The translations under genes and the position numbers were made by a program. From Actinomycetes bacterium (GTDB taxonomy: Bacteria; Actinomycetota; Actinomycetes; Actinomycetales; Actinomycetaceae), in NCBI GenBank assembly GCA_023426345.1, contig JAFAAX010000182.1, positions 1 to 35,849 on the forward strand: 35,849 nucleotides of DNA, given 5' to 3'. A model generated the notes under the pieces. That model worked only from the letters and a program-made list of their open reading frames with translations, was not told the origin of the DNA and searched no databases. This document shows, piece after piece, positions 6,165 to 15,021 of the stretch (the stretch's first letter is position 1; every line of letters starts with the position of its first letter).

Positions 6165-6995
6165 ATGCGATACGACTTTCCGGCATCGGGGCCCGTCATC
6201 GTCTCAGCGACGCTGAGGGCCAGCGACCTGGCCCTCACGGCGAGCGACACGGCCGAGCAGATCACCGTCGACGTCGTCGCGGTCAAGGGCGGCCAGGACG
6301 CCGTCGCCGAGACGCGCGTGGAGTTCGACGACGGGCGGCTGCTCCTGGACGCCCCCCGCGCCACTGGCCCGTTCCTCCACCTGTCGCATGAAGTGCGGCT
6401 GACCGTCGTCGTGCCCGCGGGGAGCTCCCTGACGGCGGACAGCGGGTCCGGCGACGTCCGCGTCCGCGGCGCGCTGGCCGACGCGGAGATCCGAGCGGGG
6501 TCGGCGGACGTCGAGGTGGACGTCGCCGAACGGGCGCGGATCGTGACGGGCTCCGGCGGCATCTGCGTGGAGCGGGCCGTCGACATGGAGGCGGAGGCCG
6601 GCTCCGGCGACATCCGGGTGGGCGCGGCCACGGGCCGGGCCCAGGCGCGCACCGGCTCCGGCGACATCGCGATCGGCCAGGTCCGCGACGCGCGGATCGT
6701 GACGGGCTCCGGCGGCGTGTCGCTGGGCCGCGTCGAGGGCCGTGTCAGTATGTCCGCCGGCTCCGGCGACCTCACCGTCCGAGAGGCGTCCACCGGCGAG
6801 ATCGAGGCGAGGAGCGCCTCGGGCGACGTCACGGTGGGCGTGGCGCCCGGGACGGCGACGTTCCTCGACTGCCACTCCGTCGCCGGCCGCGTCACCTCGG
6901 ACCTCGAAGCGGGCGGCGGGCCGGCCGCCGAGGAGAGGCGCCTCGTGCTGCGCCTGCGCTCGGTGAGCGGAGACGTGCGGGTCCGGCGCGCCTGA
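6165..6995 (+). CDS. DUF4097 family beta-strand repeat protein
   Basis: 276-aa protein of unknown biochemical role, without signal peptide or membrane segment. From about residue 90 it is built of 17-18-residue beta-helix-like turns with the motif (S/T/A)GSG(D/G), at about 93, 111, 128, 145, 163, 180, 198 and 217, with a last SVSGD near 268. The N-terminal 80 residues form a mixed strand region. AAGGAGA at 6151-6157 gives a good ribosome binding site before the ATG. It is probably co-transcribed with the upstream ribbon-helix-helix gene. A hairpin with 7-bp arms GGCGCCG/CGGCGCC (7011-7034) follows and may terminate it. Confidence 0.8.
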   Translation: MRYDFPASGPVIVSATLRASDLALTASDTAEQITVDVVAVKGGQDAVAETRVEFDDGRLLLDAPRATGPFLHLSHEVRLTVVVPAGSSLTADSGSGDVRVRGALADAEIRAGSADVEVDVAERARIVTGSGGICVERAVDMEAEAGSGDIRVGAATGRAQARTGSGDIAIGQVRDARIVTGSGGVSLGRVEGRVSMSAGSGDLTVREASTGEIEARSASGDVTVGVAPGTATFLDCHSVAGRVTSDLEAGGGPAAEERRLVLRLRSVSGDVRVRRA

Positions 6996-7010
6996 CGGCC
7001 CGGCCTCGGA

Positions 7011-7034
7011 GGCGCCGCACGAACGGACGGCGCC
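7011..7034 (+). terminator. Possible terminator after the DUF4097 gene
   Basis: Inverted repeat GGCGCCG (7011-7017) and CGGCGCC (7028-7034) with a 10-nt loop, no T-tract, 16 nt after the DUF4097 stop. Confidence 0.35.
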
Positions 7035-7057
7035 CCCGGCGGGGTAGGGTGCGGCGC

Positions 7058-7726
7058 GTGGACTCCCCGATCCCCGATCTCCGCCCGGCGCCCGTGCCCG
7101 GAGCGCCCCGCCGTCCGTCCCCGCTCGGCGGCGCGAAGCCGACGAAGGGGGACCTCGTGCGGTTCGCCACCGACGATCCGGAGGCGATCGACGACGTCCT
7201 CCCCGCGTCGGGGGAGGGCGTGCGCCTGCTCATCGTCGGCATCAACCCCGGGCTGTGGACGGCCGCCGTCAACGCGCCGTTCGCCCGCCCGGGCAACCGT
7301 TTCTGGCCCTCCCTGCACCGGGCGGGACTCACCGACCGCCTGGTCGACGCGTCGCGGGGCCTCTCGGCCGCGGACGAGCAGCAGTTCCTCCGCCGCGGGA
7401 TCGCGCTGACCAACCTGGTCGGACGGGCGACGGCGCGCGCCGACGAGCTATCGGCCGAGGAGCTGCGCCGCGGCGGCGCCCGCCTGGTGGAGCGGGTCGG
7501 GGAGATGCGTCCGCGTGCCGTCGCGATCGCGGGGATCACGGCCTTCCGCACGGCCTTCCGCGCGCCCCGGGCGACGCTGGGCCGACAGAACGCCGCCGGC
7601 ATCGCGGGATGGCCCGTCGACTCCGCCCTGTGGGTCGTCCCCCAGCCGAGCGGCCTCAACGCGCACGAGACCATCGACTCGCTGGCCGCGAAGTGGCGCG
7701 AGGTCTGGGAGTCGATCCCGCAGTGA
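7058..7726 (+). CDS. mug: G/U mismatch-specific DNA glycosylase (Mug/TDG family)
   Basis: Removes uracil, or thymine mispaired with guanine, from DNA in base-excision repair. The family active-site motif GINPGLWTAAVNAPFARPGNRFWP is at residues 61-84, with Asn63 the expected catalytic residue. The second motif is PQPSGLNAHET at about 195-205. The protein has 222 aa with a Pro-rich N-terminal extension. I chose the GTG at 7058 because TAGGGT (7045-7050) lies exactly 7 nt upstream; a GTG three codons earlier overlaps that box. No operon partner is obvious, and the acetyltransferase downstream has its own -10 box. Confidence 0.9.
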   Translation: MDSPIPDLRPAPVPGAPRRPSPLGGAKPTKGDLVRFATDDPEAIDDVLPASGEGVRLLIVGINPGLWTAAVNAPFARPGNRFWPSLHRAGLTDRLVDASRGLSAADEQQFLRRGIALTNLVGRATARADELSAEELRRGGARLVERVGEMRPRAVAIAGITAFRTAFRAPRATLGRQNAAGIAGWPVDSALWVVPQPSGLNAHETIDSLAAKWREVWESIPQ

Positions 7727-7791
7727 CGAGGGCGCCCGCGTGGCGGCGTCAGGGGGACGGCGACTTGCGGGCGGGCCGATAGGCTCTGCCC

Positions 7792-8652
7792 ATGCCGATC
7801 ATCGAGGAACCCGCCGCCCGCCGGGACCGCTTCCTGGCCGCCTACGACGCCCAGCTGCGCACCGAGGCCGAGGTCCGATCCGCCCGGACCGTCACGCGCA
7901 TCGGACCGCTCTGGCTGGCCGCATGGGAGCGCAGGTGCGGATTCGTCACCTATCGGTCGCTCGAGGGCATGGACGAGGCCGGCGTCCGCGTCCTCGTCGG
8001 CCGCGCCCTGGCGCGTTTCGCCGCCGATCCCGACATTGAGGAGGTCGAGTGGAAGACCCGCGCCCACGACGCGGCGCTGGGCCTCGCGCAGGCCCTGGCC
8101 GACGCCGGCTTCGAGGCGGAGCCGCCCGAGTCCATCATGGTCGGCGAGGCGGCGCTCCTGGCCCAGGACCTCGCCCTGCCCGATGGCGTGACGCTTCGGC
8201 GGATCACTGCGGAACGCGACATCCGGGCGATGGCGGAGATGGAGTCGCGCGTCTTCCACGATGACTCCTACGTCGCGCGGGTCCCCCAGCTCGTCGACGA
8301 GGCGAGGGACGGGCAGGACGCGGAGTTGTGGGTGGCCGAGGCCCGGCTCCCCGACGGGGGAGCGCAGATGGTGTGCGCCGGGCGTCTGGAACCGGTGGCC
8401 GGCACCGACTTCGCCGGACTGTGGGGCGGCGGCACGCTCGCCGAGTGGCGGGGGCGCGGGATCTACCGCGCGCTCACGGCGGCCCGGGCGCGTTCCGCGC
8501 TGGCGCGGGGCAAGACGCTCCTCAACGCCGACTGCACCGAGATGTCGCGGCCGATCCTCGAGCGCTCGGGCCTGGTCAAGGTCTCTGAGACGACCCCCTG
8601 GACCTGGCGCCGGCCAGGCCGGGAGCGGGCGGCGGACGGCGGAGAGCCGTGA
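7792..8652 (+). CDS. GNAT family N-acetyltransferase
   Basis: 286-aa cytoplasmic acetyltransferase of unknown substrate. The acetyl-CoA loop is EWRGRGIYRALTAARARSAL at about residues 223-242, preceded by the strand segment MVCAGRLEPV and GTDFAGLWGGGT. The N-terminal half has no obvious intact second CoA motif, so it is probably a degenerate tandem GNAT domain. The ATG lies 6 nt after TAGGCT (7780-7785), a leaderless start. It ends just before a convergent hairpin. Confidence 0.8.
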   Translation: MPIIEEPAARRDRFLAAYDAQLRTEAEVRSARTVTRIGPLWLAAWERRCGFVTYRSLEGMDEAGVRVLVGRALARFAADPDIEEVEWKTRAHDAALGLAQALADAGFEAEPPESIMVGEAALLAQDLALPDGVTLRRITAERDIRAMAEMESRVFHDDSYVARVPQLVDEARDGQDAELWVAEARLPDGGAQMVCAGRLEPVAGTDFAGLWGGGTLAEWRGRGIYRALTAARARSALARGKTLLNADCTEMSRPILERSGLVKVSETTPWTWRRPGRERAADGGEP

Positions 8653-8700
8653 CTCGAGGGCGAATGATCTGTGGCGGACTGAGCTCGACGACGTCCAGAT

Positions 8701-8721
8701 CTGTGGATCAGCGATCCACAG
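8701..8721. terminator. Bidirectional hairpin between convergent genes
   Basis: A perfect inverted repeat CTGTGGATC-AGC-GATCCACAG lies between the convergent GNAT and macrodomain genes. It is followed on the plus strand by CTGGGGGAAAA and lacks a T-tract. A second 12-bp palindrome GGGAGGCCTCCC lies at about 8781-8792. Position suggests transcription termination. Confidence 0.55.
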
Positions 8722-8794
8722 CTGGGGGAAAACGTGTGAATGATCACGGTCCGTTCTCCTGACATTCAGACCCCGGCCGCCGGGAGGCCTCCCC

Positions 8795-9397
8795 TCACAG
8801 GCAGTCCGCGAACGCGGACTCGAAGGCGTCGCGCACAGGGGCGTTGAACGCGACGAACGTCACGTCGCCCACACGGGGCCAGGCCCACGCGGCGCGCGCG
8901 CCGGCGGAGCCGGCGCCGCCCTCGTCGATCGGGGTCATGGCCCGCCGCGCCGCGCCGGCCACCTCCTGCGGCGTCCACCCGTAGACGCCCGCGCCGATGG
9001 CGGAGAACGCGACGCTGCGGGCTCCGATCCGTTCCGCGACGTCCAGGGAGGTGCGGAAGCATGACTCCAGGACGCGGACGTCCGTCTGCCCCGCGTGGCG
9101 GTTCGGGCCGACCGTGTGGATCACCCAGCGCGCGGGCAGGTCGAACCCGCCGGTGGCGACGGCCTGGCCCGCGGGCAGGCCCGAGAGGAGCGAGGTCCGC
9201 CGCAGCCGGAGGCAGGCCTCGAGCAGTCCCGGCCCGGCCGCGCGGTGGATCGCGCCATCGACGCCGCCCCCGCCCCTCAGCGACGAGTTCGCCGCATTGA
9301 CGATCGCGTCGACGGCCAGCGTCGTGATGTCGCCGGAGACGACATGGAAGCGCGGGCCGGACGCCGCCGGTCGGCCGTCCGCGCCCACGTCCGTCAC
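8795..9397 (-). CDS. Macrodomain protein (ADP-ribose / O-acetyl-ADP-ribose hydrolase type)
   Basis: 200-aa macrodomain of the MacroD/YmdB kind, which binds ADP-ribose and can remove it from proteins or deacetylate O-acetyl-ADP-ribose. Motifs are GDIT (22-25), VDAIVNAANSSLRGGGGVDGAIHRAAG (29-55), the strand ARWVIHTVGP, and the phosphate loop FSAIGAGVYGWTPQEVA. The catalytic Asn/Asp neighbourhood is intact. The GTG start overlaps the stop of the upstream epimerase gene (GTGA, 9394-9397), so expression is probably coupled to it. The N-terminal 12 residues look disordered. Confidence 0.92.
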   Translation of the reverse strand: MTDVGADGRPAASGPRFHVVSGDITTLAVDAIVNAANSSLRGGGGVDGAIHRAAGPGLLEACLRLRRTSLLSGLPAGQAVATGGFDLPARWVIHTVGPNRHAGQTDVRVLESCFRTSLDVAERIGARSVAFSAIGAGVYGWTPQEVAGAARRAMTPIDEGGAGSAGARAAWAWPRVGDVTFVAFNAPVRDAFESAFADCL

Positions 9398-10263
9398 GCC
9401 ATCGGGTCGACGTGGAGGACGAGGACCATCGTGTGGTCCTCCCCGGGGGCCAGGTCCACGGCATCGTCGCCGACGTTGCCGGCCTCGACGCACACGAAAT
9501 GCTGCCAGTCCTGGTCGCCCAGGTCGGCCAGGGCGGCGGCGCCCTCGGCCCACGGGTTCCACACGATCGTGTCGGCCGAGCCGTCCTTGTCCACCGTGAT
9601 CGCGCGCCGACGGCGCGGATCGGCCAGGACCAGGCCGGCCTCCGAGCGGTAGATGCGGTCGGTGGGGCCCACCAGGGCGAGCTCGCCGATCTGGGTGCGC
9701 CGCCGGCTGTCGCCGCGGACCTTGTCCAGGTAGTCGGCGCCCTCCAGCCCGGTGATCGTGACGTCCTTGACGTCGCCGACGGCGAAGTAGGTGTGGAGGG
9801 CCTCCTCGATGCGGATCGGGTGGTCGTCGTCGTTGGCGACCGTGAGGCTGATGACCAGGTCGTCGGTGACCGAGACGCGGAGGACCGCATGGAAGCGGTG
9901 GGGGAACAGGTCTCCGTCCGTCCGCCCGTCCGCCGCCCCCGGATCGTGGTCGAGGCGCAGGCAGCAGGAGGCCAGGCCGGGGCCCTCGGGCGCCTCATCG
10001 GCGTCGAGCGCCCGCCACCGGGAGATGCGCGCGAAGCCGTGCGAGGGCGCCCGCGTGCCGTCGGGGCCGGCGCCGAACCACGGCAGGCACACGGGGATGC
10101 CGCCCCGGACGGGTTCCGAGCCGTCGAGCACGGCCCGTTCGGAGAGCCACAGGACCGGGGTCTCGCCGTCGGGCGACCATGCCATCACCTGGGCGCCGAA
10201 GGGCGTGACGGACCCGGCGCTGCTGGGGCCGACCAGGGGGATCCGCTCGTCGAGGATCGTCAT
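9394..10263 (-). CDS. Aldose 1-epimerase family / D-hexose-6-phosphate mutarotase
   Basis: 289-aa enzyme of the galactose mutarotase superfamily, closest in layout to the YeaD-type glucose-6-phosphate 1-epimerases. The active site shows His75 (APSHGFARI), His157 (EEALHTYFAVGD) and Glu260 (FVCVEAGNV). The N-terminal GGIPVCLPWFGAG is the typical substrate loop. The ATG at 10263 lies 7 nt from TAGGCT (minus strand, 10271-10276), so the mRNA is probably leaderless; longer frames upstream are not supported. It forms a two-gene unit with the macrodomain gene. Confidence 0.9.
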   Translation of the reverse strand: MTILDERIPLVGPSSAGSVTPFGAQVMAWSPDGETPVLWLSERAVLDGSEPVRGGIPVCLPWFGAGPDGTRAPSHGFARISRWRALDADEAPEGPGLASCCLRLDHDPGAADGRTDGDLFPHRFHAVLRVSVTDDLVISLTVANDDDHPIRIEEALHTYFAVGDVKDVTITGLEGADYLDKVRGDSRRRTQIGELALVGPTDRIYRSEAGLVLADPRRRRAITVDKDGSADTIVWNPWAEGAAALADLGDQDWQHFVCVEAGNVGDDAVDLAPGEDHTMVLVLHVDPMA

Positions 10264-10362
10264 GTCTTTGAGCCTAGACGCATCGGCGGGGCGTCGAGGG
10301 CCGCCGCGGCCCGGGGGGAGTGGTCCGGGCCACGCGGTTTCCGCCCCCGGGCCGCGGTGGCC

Positions 10363-10534
10363 TACAGTAAACAAACGGTATTCTGACCGAGTCGACGGAG
10401 ACCCATGGGGACCGGGGCGGCGTCGAGCCGCTCTCCGAAGCCCCGGGGCTCCCCGGTGAAGCTGAGCGTCGACGCGCCGTGCGGGTCCCATCGGGCCGGC
10501 CGGCGTGGGCGCACCCATCGAAAGTAAGTGCCCG
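10363..10534 (+). promoter_or_regulatory. Promoter and structured leader of the peptide ABC operon
   Basis: Candidate -10 boxes are TACAGT (10363-10368) and TATTCT (10379-10384); no clear -35 is visible. A leader of about 140 nt would follow. It contains a GC-rich inverted repeat (ACCGGGG 10411-10417, CCCCGGT 10451-10457) and a possible 40-codon ORF from an ATG at 10405 to TAA 10525-10527, with a GGAG 4 nt before it. The rest of the 271-nt gap between the epimerase and permease genes shows nothing else. Confidence 0.4.
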
Positions 10535-11518
10535 ATGACCCGATATCTGTTGAGGCGACTCCTCAACTACGTCGTCCTCCTGTTCATCGCGGTGACGCTG
10601 GCCTACCTGCTGGCCGGCACCGCGCTGGAACCCAAGGAGACGTTCGACTGGACGAACCCGAACCTCAACAAGGACGCGGTCATCGCCACGTTGACCCGGT
10701 ACAACCTCAACACGGACGTGCCGGTGCTGGAGCGGTACTGGACGTGGCTGCAGGGCGTCGTCGGGCATTGGGACTGGGGATTCACGCCGAAGGGCAAGTC
10801 CGTCAACACCGAGCTCGCGACGCGCATCTGGGTGTCCGTGCGGCTGATCTTCCTGGGGTCATTCGTCGGCATCATCGGCGGCGTGGCGCTGGGCGCGTGG
10901 ACGGCCACCCGCCAGTACAAGATCTCCGACCGCGTCGTGTCGATCCTGTGCCTCATCGTGATCTCCACGCCGACGATCGTCCTGGCCACCCTGCTCCAGA
11001 TCGGGGCGACGCGCCTCAATCAGGCGACGGGCACCAGCGTCTTCGAGTTCATCGGGGAGACCGGCCAGATCGGCGCCTATCCCGGCGGCGCCCTGGTCGA
11101 CCGCATGCAGCACCTCCTGCTCCCGACGCTGTCGATGTCGCTGGGCGGCATCGCCACGTACTCCCGCTATCAGCGCAACCTCATGCTCGACACCCTGGGC
11201 GCCGACTATGTGCGCACGGCGCGCGCGAAGGGCCTCACCAAGGGCAAGGCGATGAGCCGCCACGCGCTGCGCACCGCGCTGGTCCCCATGGCCACCTACT
11301 TCGCCTTCGTCATCGCGCAGTTGTTCCAGGGCGCGACGATCACGGAGAAGATCTTCGGCTGGCACGGGATGGGCGAGTACTCCGTCAACTCCATCACAGG
11401 ACAGGACATCAACGGCACCGTCGCCATCGTCGCGTTCTCGGCTCTGTGCACCTTCTTCGGCTTGATGCTCTCCGACATCTTCACCGTGGTCGTCGACCCG
11501 CGCGTGCGGGTGAGCTGA
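10535..11518 (+). CDS. Oligopeptide/dipeptide ABC transporter permease (OppB/DppB family)
   Basis: 327-aa inner-membrane permease. The first transmembrane helix opens the protein (MTRYLLRRLLNYVVLLFIAV). A large extracytoplasmic loop with LTRYNLNTDVPVLERYWTWL precedes the five-helix core. The EAA loop that contacts the ATPase reads DYVRTARAKGLTKGKAMSRHALR, followed by the typical ITEKIFGWHGMGEYSVNSI and the terminus FTVVVDPRVRVS. The ATG at 10535 is chosen because MTRYLLRRLL is the family start. First gene of a four-gene importer: permease, permease, double ATPase, receptor. The specific peptide substrate cannot be told. Confidence 0.93.
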   Translation: MTRYLLRRLLNYVVLLFIAVTLAYLLAGTALEPKETFDWTNPNLNKDAVIATLTRYNLNTDVPVLERYWTWLQGVVGHWDWGFTPKGKSVNTELATRIWVSVRLIFLGSFVGIIGGVALGAWTATRQYKISDRVVSILCLIVISTPTIVLATLLQIGATRLNQATGTSVFEFIGETGQIGAYPGGALVDRMQHLLLPTLSMSLGGIATYSRYQRNLMLDTLGADYVRTARAKGLTKGKAMSRHALRTALVPMATYFAFVIAQLFQGATITEKIFGWHGMGEYSVNSITGQDINGTVAIVAFSALCTFFGLMLSDIFTVVVDPRVRVS

Positions 11519-11540
11519 GCGAGGGACGGGACAGGAGACC

Positions 11541-12563
11541 ATGCGCATGTCATTCGGCAACACCCGCCGCGGCAACCGCGAGCAGAACAGCCGCAACCCC
11601 GAGCAGGACGCCCACGACGTCGCCACGGCGCAGCGCCGCGAGAACCACGTCCTCACCGAGGGCGACCCCGTGAGCCCCGAGGGCGCGGAGAGCCCGCAGC
11701 GCCTCAAACGCCGCCAGCTCATCCTGCGCCGCTTCCTGCGCAACAAGACGGCCGTCGTGGGGCTGGTCGGATTCGTCCTGATCGTCCTCTTCGCTCTCTT
11801 CGGCGGTTTCCTCTCGCAATGGGGCTACACCGACGTCGACTCGCACGCCTTCCTCAAGGGGCCCTCGGCCGAGCACTGGCTGGGCACCACGCAAAACGGG
11901 CGCGACGTCCTGGCGATGACGGTGGCCGGTCTGCGCAAGTCGCTCATCATCGGCATCTCGGTCGCCGCGATCCAGACGGGCGTCGCTGCCCTGGTCGGCG
12001 CCGCCGCCGCCTACTTCGGCAAGGTCATCGACACGATGATGCTGTGGGTCATCGACCTGCTGCTGGTCATCCCGTCGTTCCTGCTCATCGCCATCATCAC
12101 CCAGAAGCTGGGCGGTCAGAAGGGCTCGACGCTCACCTTCATCCTCCTGCTGGCCGGCTTCGGCTGGATGCTGACGGCGCGGGTCATCCGGTCGATGACG
12201 CTGTCCGTCATCAGCCTCGACTACGTGCGCGCGGCGAAGTACATGTCGGTGCCGTCGTGGACCATCATCATCCGCCACATCATCCCGAACGTGTCCTCCT
12301 ACCTCATCATCGACGCGACCCTGGGCGTCGTCTCGGCCGTCATGCAGGAGACCGTCCTCTCCTACTTCGGCTTCGGGGTCCAGCCTCCTGAGACCTCTCT
12401 GGGCACGTTGCTGGCGGACGGGCAGACCATGGCCACCACCTTCCCGTGGGTGTTCCTGGCGCCCGCGACCGTGCTGACGCTCATGCTCGTGTTCATCAAC
12501 TTCATGGGCGACGGCCTGCGCGACGCGATCGATCCCTCCTCGAAGTCGGGAGGCGCGGCATGA
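11541..12563 (+). CDS. Oligopeptide/dipeptide ABC transporter permease (OppC/DppC family)
   Basis: 340-aa second permease of the importer, 22 nt after the first. A long hydrophilic N-terminus of about 65 residues rich in Arg, Asn and Glu precedes the first membrane helix (AVVGLVGFVLIVLFALFGGF). Then come the family loop HWLGTTQNGRDVLAMTVAGLRKSL and the EAA loop DYVRAAKYMSVPSWTIIIRHIIPN. The C-terminus SYFGFGVQPPETSLGTLL...NFMGDGLRDAIDP is diagnostic of DppC/OppC. The stop overlaps the ATPase start (ATGA). Confidence 0.93.
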   Translation: MRMSFGNTRRGNREQNSRNPEQDAHDVATAQRRENHVLTEGDPVSPEGAESPQRLKRRQLILRRFLRNKTAVVGLVGFVLIVLFALFGGFLSQWGYTDVDSHAFLKGPSAEHWLGTTQNGRDVLAMTVAGLRKSLIIGISVAAIQTGVAALVGAAAAYFGKVIDTMMLWVIDLLLVIPSFLLIAIITQKLGGQKGSTLTFILLLAGFGWMLTARVIRSMTLSVISLDYVRAAKYMSVPSWTIIIRHIIPNVSSYLIIDATLGVVSAVMQETVLSYFGFGVQPPETSLGTLLADGQTMATTFPWVFLAPATVLTLMLVFINFMGDGLRDAIDPSSKSGGAA

Positions 12564-14863
12564 CGGAGCACGAGATCACCACCGGGAGGTCAGCGATGAA
12601 CGGGACGGACCAGCGGCCGGCGGCCAGCACCGCCCAGGAGCGCGCCACCCACAAGAAGATCCAGAAGGGCGCGGACGCCGCCGCGCTGCCGAGCCGCGCC
12701 GAGGGGGTGCCCGTCCTGGAGGTCGCCGACCTCCACGTCACCTTCCCCTCCGAGGACGGCCGCGTCCATGCCGTGCGCGGCGTGAACTTCTCGCTGATGC
12801 CCGGCGAGGTCCTCGGCATCGTCGGCGAGTCTGGGTCCGGCAAGTCCGTCACCTCGATGGCCGTCATGGGCCTCCTGGACGAGAACGCGCGCGTCGAGGG
12901 CTCCGTCAAGATGCACGGCACGGAGCTCCTGGGACGCTCCGACTCCTACATGTCGCGCATCCGCGGCGACAAGATCGCCATGGTGTTCCAGGATCCGCTC
13001 TCGGCGCTCACGCCCGTCTACACGATCGGCACGCAGCTGGTCGAGGCGCTCCAGATCCACAACACCTACACGGACAAGGAGGCGGAGGCCCGCGCCATCG
13101 AGCTGCTCGACCTCGTCGGCATCCCCAATCCGGAGATCCGCTTCAAGTCGTTCCCCCATGAGTTCTCCGGCGGCATGCGCCAGCGCGCGATGATCGCGAT
13201 GGCGATCGCCAACGATCCGGACCTCATCATCTGCGACGAGCCGACCACCGCCCTGGACGTCACGATCCAGGCGCAGATCCTCGAACTGCTCAAGAAGGCG
13301 CAGGAGGAGACCGGCGCCGCGGTCATCATGATCACCCACGACCTCGGGGTCGTCGCGGGGCTGGCCGACAAGGTGGCCGTGATGTACGCGGGACGCGTGG
13401 TCGAGCGCGGCACCGTCGACGACATCTTCTACGGCACGCGCATGCCCTACACGATCGGCCTGCTCGGCGCCCTGCCGCGCCCCGACGAGACCTCCGAGGA
13501 CGCGCTGGCGACCCTGGAGGGCAACCCGCCCTCCATGCTGGAGCTGCCCACCGGATGTCCCTTCGCGCCGCGCTGCCCGCTGGTCCAGGACCGCTGCCTG
13601 GGCGGCGAGCCCGCCCTGGAGCCGGTGGACTCCTACCGCGACCAGCTCGGCGGCGGGCAGGCCGCGGACACCCTGGTGGCCGCCGGCATCTCCGAGCCGC
13701 ACTTCAGCGCGTGCGTCCGCGCGGAGGAGATCGCCGAGAACCACTGGTCCTTCGCGGACATCTACCCGATCCCCGGCCACATCGACCGCGAGGCCGGACG
13801 GCGGGGCCGCAACCAGCGCGACGTCGTGCTCAAGGTGGAGAACCTCACGAAGTTCTTCCCCCTCACCAAGGGCGCCGTCTTCAAACGGCGCGTCGGCACC
13901 GTCCATGCCGTCGACGGGATCTCCTTCGAGATCCGCCAGGGGGAGACCCTGGGCCTGGTCGGCGAGTCCGGCTCCGGCAAGACGACCACCCTGCTGGAGA
14001 TCCTCGACCTCAAGGCGCCGGAGAACGGGCGCATCGTGGTCCTGGGCAAGGACACCTCCCAGATGGGCACGCGCCTCCGCAAGGAGACGCGCCGCGACCT
14101 CCAGGTCGTCTTCCAGGATCCGATGGCCTCCCTGGATCCCCGCATGCCCGTCTTCGACATCATCGCCGAGCCGCTGAAGTACAACGGGTACTCGAAGGAG
14201 CGCATTGAGGCGCGCGTCGAGGAGCTGATGAAGCTGGTCGGGCTGGAGCCCGCCCATGTCAACCGCTACCCGCGGCACTTCTCCGGCGGCCAGCGCCAGC
14301 GCATCGGCATCGCCCGCGCCCTGGCCCTGGAGCCGAAGCTGCTCGTGCTCGACGAGCCCGTGTCGGCCCTGGACGTCTCCATCCAGGCCGGCGTCATCAA
14401 TCTGCTCGACCAGCTCAAGACGGAGCTGGGGCTGTCCTACCTGTTCGTCGCCCACGACCTCTCGGTCATCCGCCACATCGCGGACCGGGTGGCCGTGATG
14501 TACCTGGGCAAGCTGGTCGAGATCGGCGACGTCGAGGAGGTCTTCGACCGTCCCCGCCACCCCTACACGCAGGCCCTCCTGTCCGCGATCCCGATCCCCG
14601 ATCCCGCCAAGGAGCGCGCCCGCCATCGCGTGATCCTCAGCGGCGATCTGCCCTCCCCGGCCAACCCTCCCTCGGGATGCCGCTTCCGGACGCGGTGCCC
14701 GCTGTTCCTCACGCTGCCCGACGAGCTCAAGCAGCGCTGCCTCGACGAGGAACCGCAGCTGCGGGTCATCGAGGACGGTGAGTTCGCGATCCGGGGAGCC
14801 GACGGCTCGCCCGTGGACGATGTCGCGGCCTGCCATTACGCGAAGGCGCAGAAGGTGTTCTGA
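12560..14863 (+). CDS. Fused double ATP-binding protein of the peptide ABC transporter (DppD-DppF type)
   Basis: 767-aa fusion of the two ATPases that power the importer. Domain 1: Walker A GESGSGKS at 89-96, signature FSGGM at 202-206, Walker B/D-loop DEPTTALD at 226-233, His260. Domain 2: Walker A GESGSGKT at 468-475, signature FSGGQ at 574-578, DEPVSALD at 598-605. Each domain ends in an oligopeptide-transporter C-terminal region with a Cys-rich segment (GCPFAPRCP near 332; GCRFRTRCP near the end), as in DppD/OppF families. The start overlaps the permease stop and has GGGAGG at 12548-12553. An internal ATG at 12596 also has a good ribosome binding site and would drop 12 residues. Confidence 0.93.
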   Translation: MTEHEITTGRSAMNGTDQRPAASTAQERATHKKIQKGADAAALPSRAEGVPVLEVADLHVTFPSEDGRVHAVRGVNFSLMPGEVLGIVGESGSGKSVTSMAVMGLLDENARVEGSVKMHGTELLGRSDSYMSRIRGDKIAMVFQDPLSALTPVYTIGTQLVEALQIHNTYTDKEAEARAIELLDLVGIPNPEIRFKSFPHEFSGGMRQRAMIAMAIANDPDLIICDEPTTALDVTIQAQILELLKKAQEETGAAVIMITHDLGVVAGLADKVAVMYAGRVVERGTVDDIFYGTRMPYTIGLLGALPRPDETSEDALATLEGNPPSMLELPTGCPFAPRCPLVQDRCLGGEPALEPVDSYRDQLGGGQAADTLVAAGISEPHFSACVRAEEIAENHWSFADIYPIPGHIDREAGRRGRNQRDVVLKVENLTKFFPLTKGAVFKRRVGTVHAVDGISFEIRQGETLGLVGESGSGKTTTLLEILDLKAPENGRIVVLGKDTSQMGTRLRKETRRDLQVVFQDPMASLDPRMPVFDIIAEPLKYNGYSKERIEARVEELMKLVGLEPAHVNRYPRHFSGGQRQRIGIARALALEPKLLVLDEPVSALDVSIQAGVINLLDQLKTELGLSYLFVAHDLSVIRHIADRVAVMYLGKLVEIGDVEEVFDRPRHPYTQALLSAIPIPDPAKERARHRVILSGDLPSPANPPSGCRFRTRCPLFLTLPDELKQRCLDEEPQLRVIEDGEFAIRGADGSPVDDVAACHYAKAQKVF

Positions 14864-14898
14864 GTACGGGTTCCCTTGGTCACGATTCGGCCGCTAAG

Positions 14899-15013
14899 TG
14901 TGGTCACCACGTGATCGAGGCGCTGGCCGTTGCCGCTTCTTGGCTAACGTATGACTCACGGCGGTCGGTGCCCCTCTCGGGGACGGCTCGCCCATCCCGA
15001 TCACAATGGAGGT
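14899..15013 (+). promoter_or_regulatory. Possible separate promoter for the receptor gene
   Basis: In the 158-nt gap between ATPase and receptor there is a short palindrome GTGGT-C-ACCAC (about 14900-14910) and a possible -10 TAACGT (14945-14950). A strong ribosome binding site GGAGGT (15008-15013) sits 8 nt before the ATG. Receptor genes are often expressed above their transporter, and an extra promoter here would do that. The -35 is not convincing. Confidence 0.35.
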
Positions 15014-15021
15014 AACACACA

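Noticed and set aside
7758..7766. CGACTTGCGG as another copy of the CGACTTCGGT repeat
   Set aside because: Core broken after six bases and no unit 22 bp away; likely chance.
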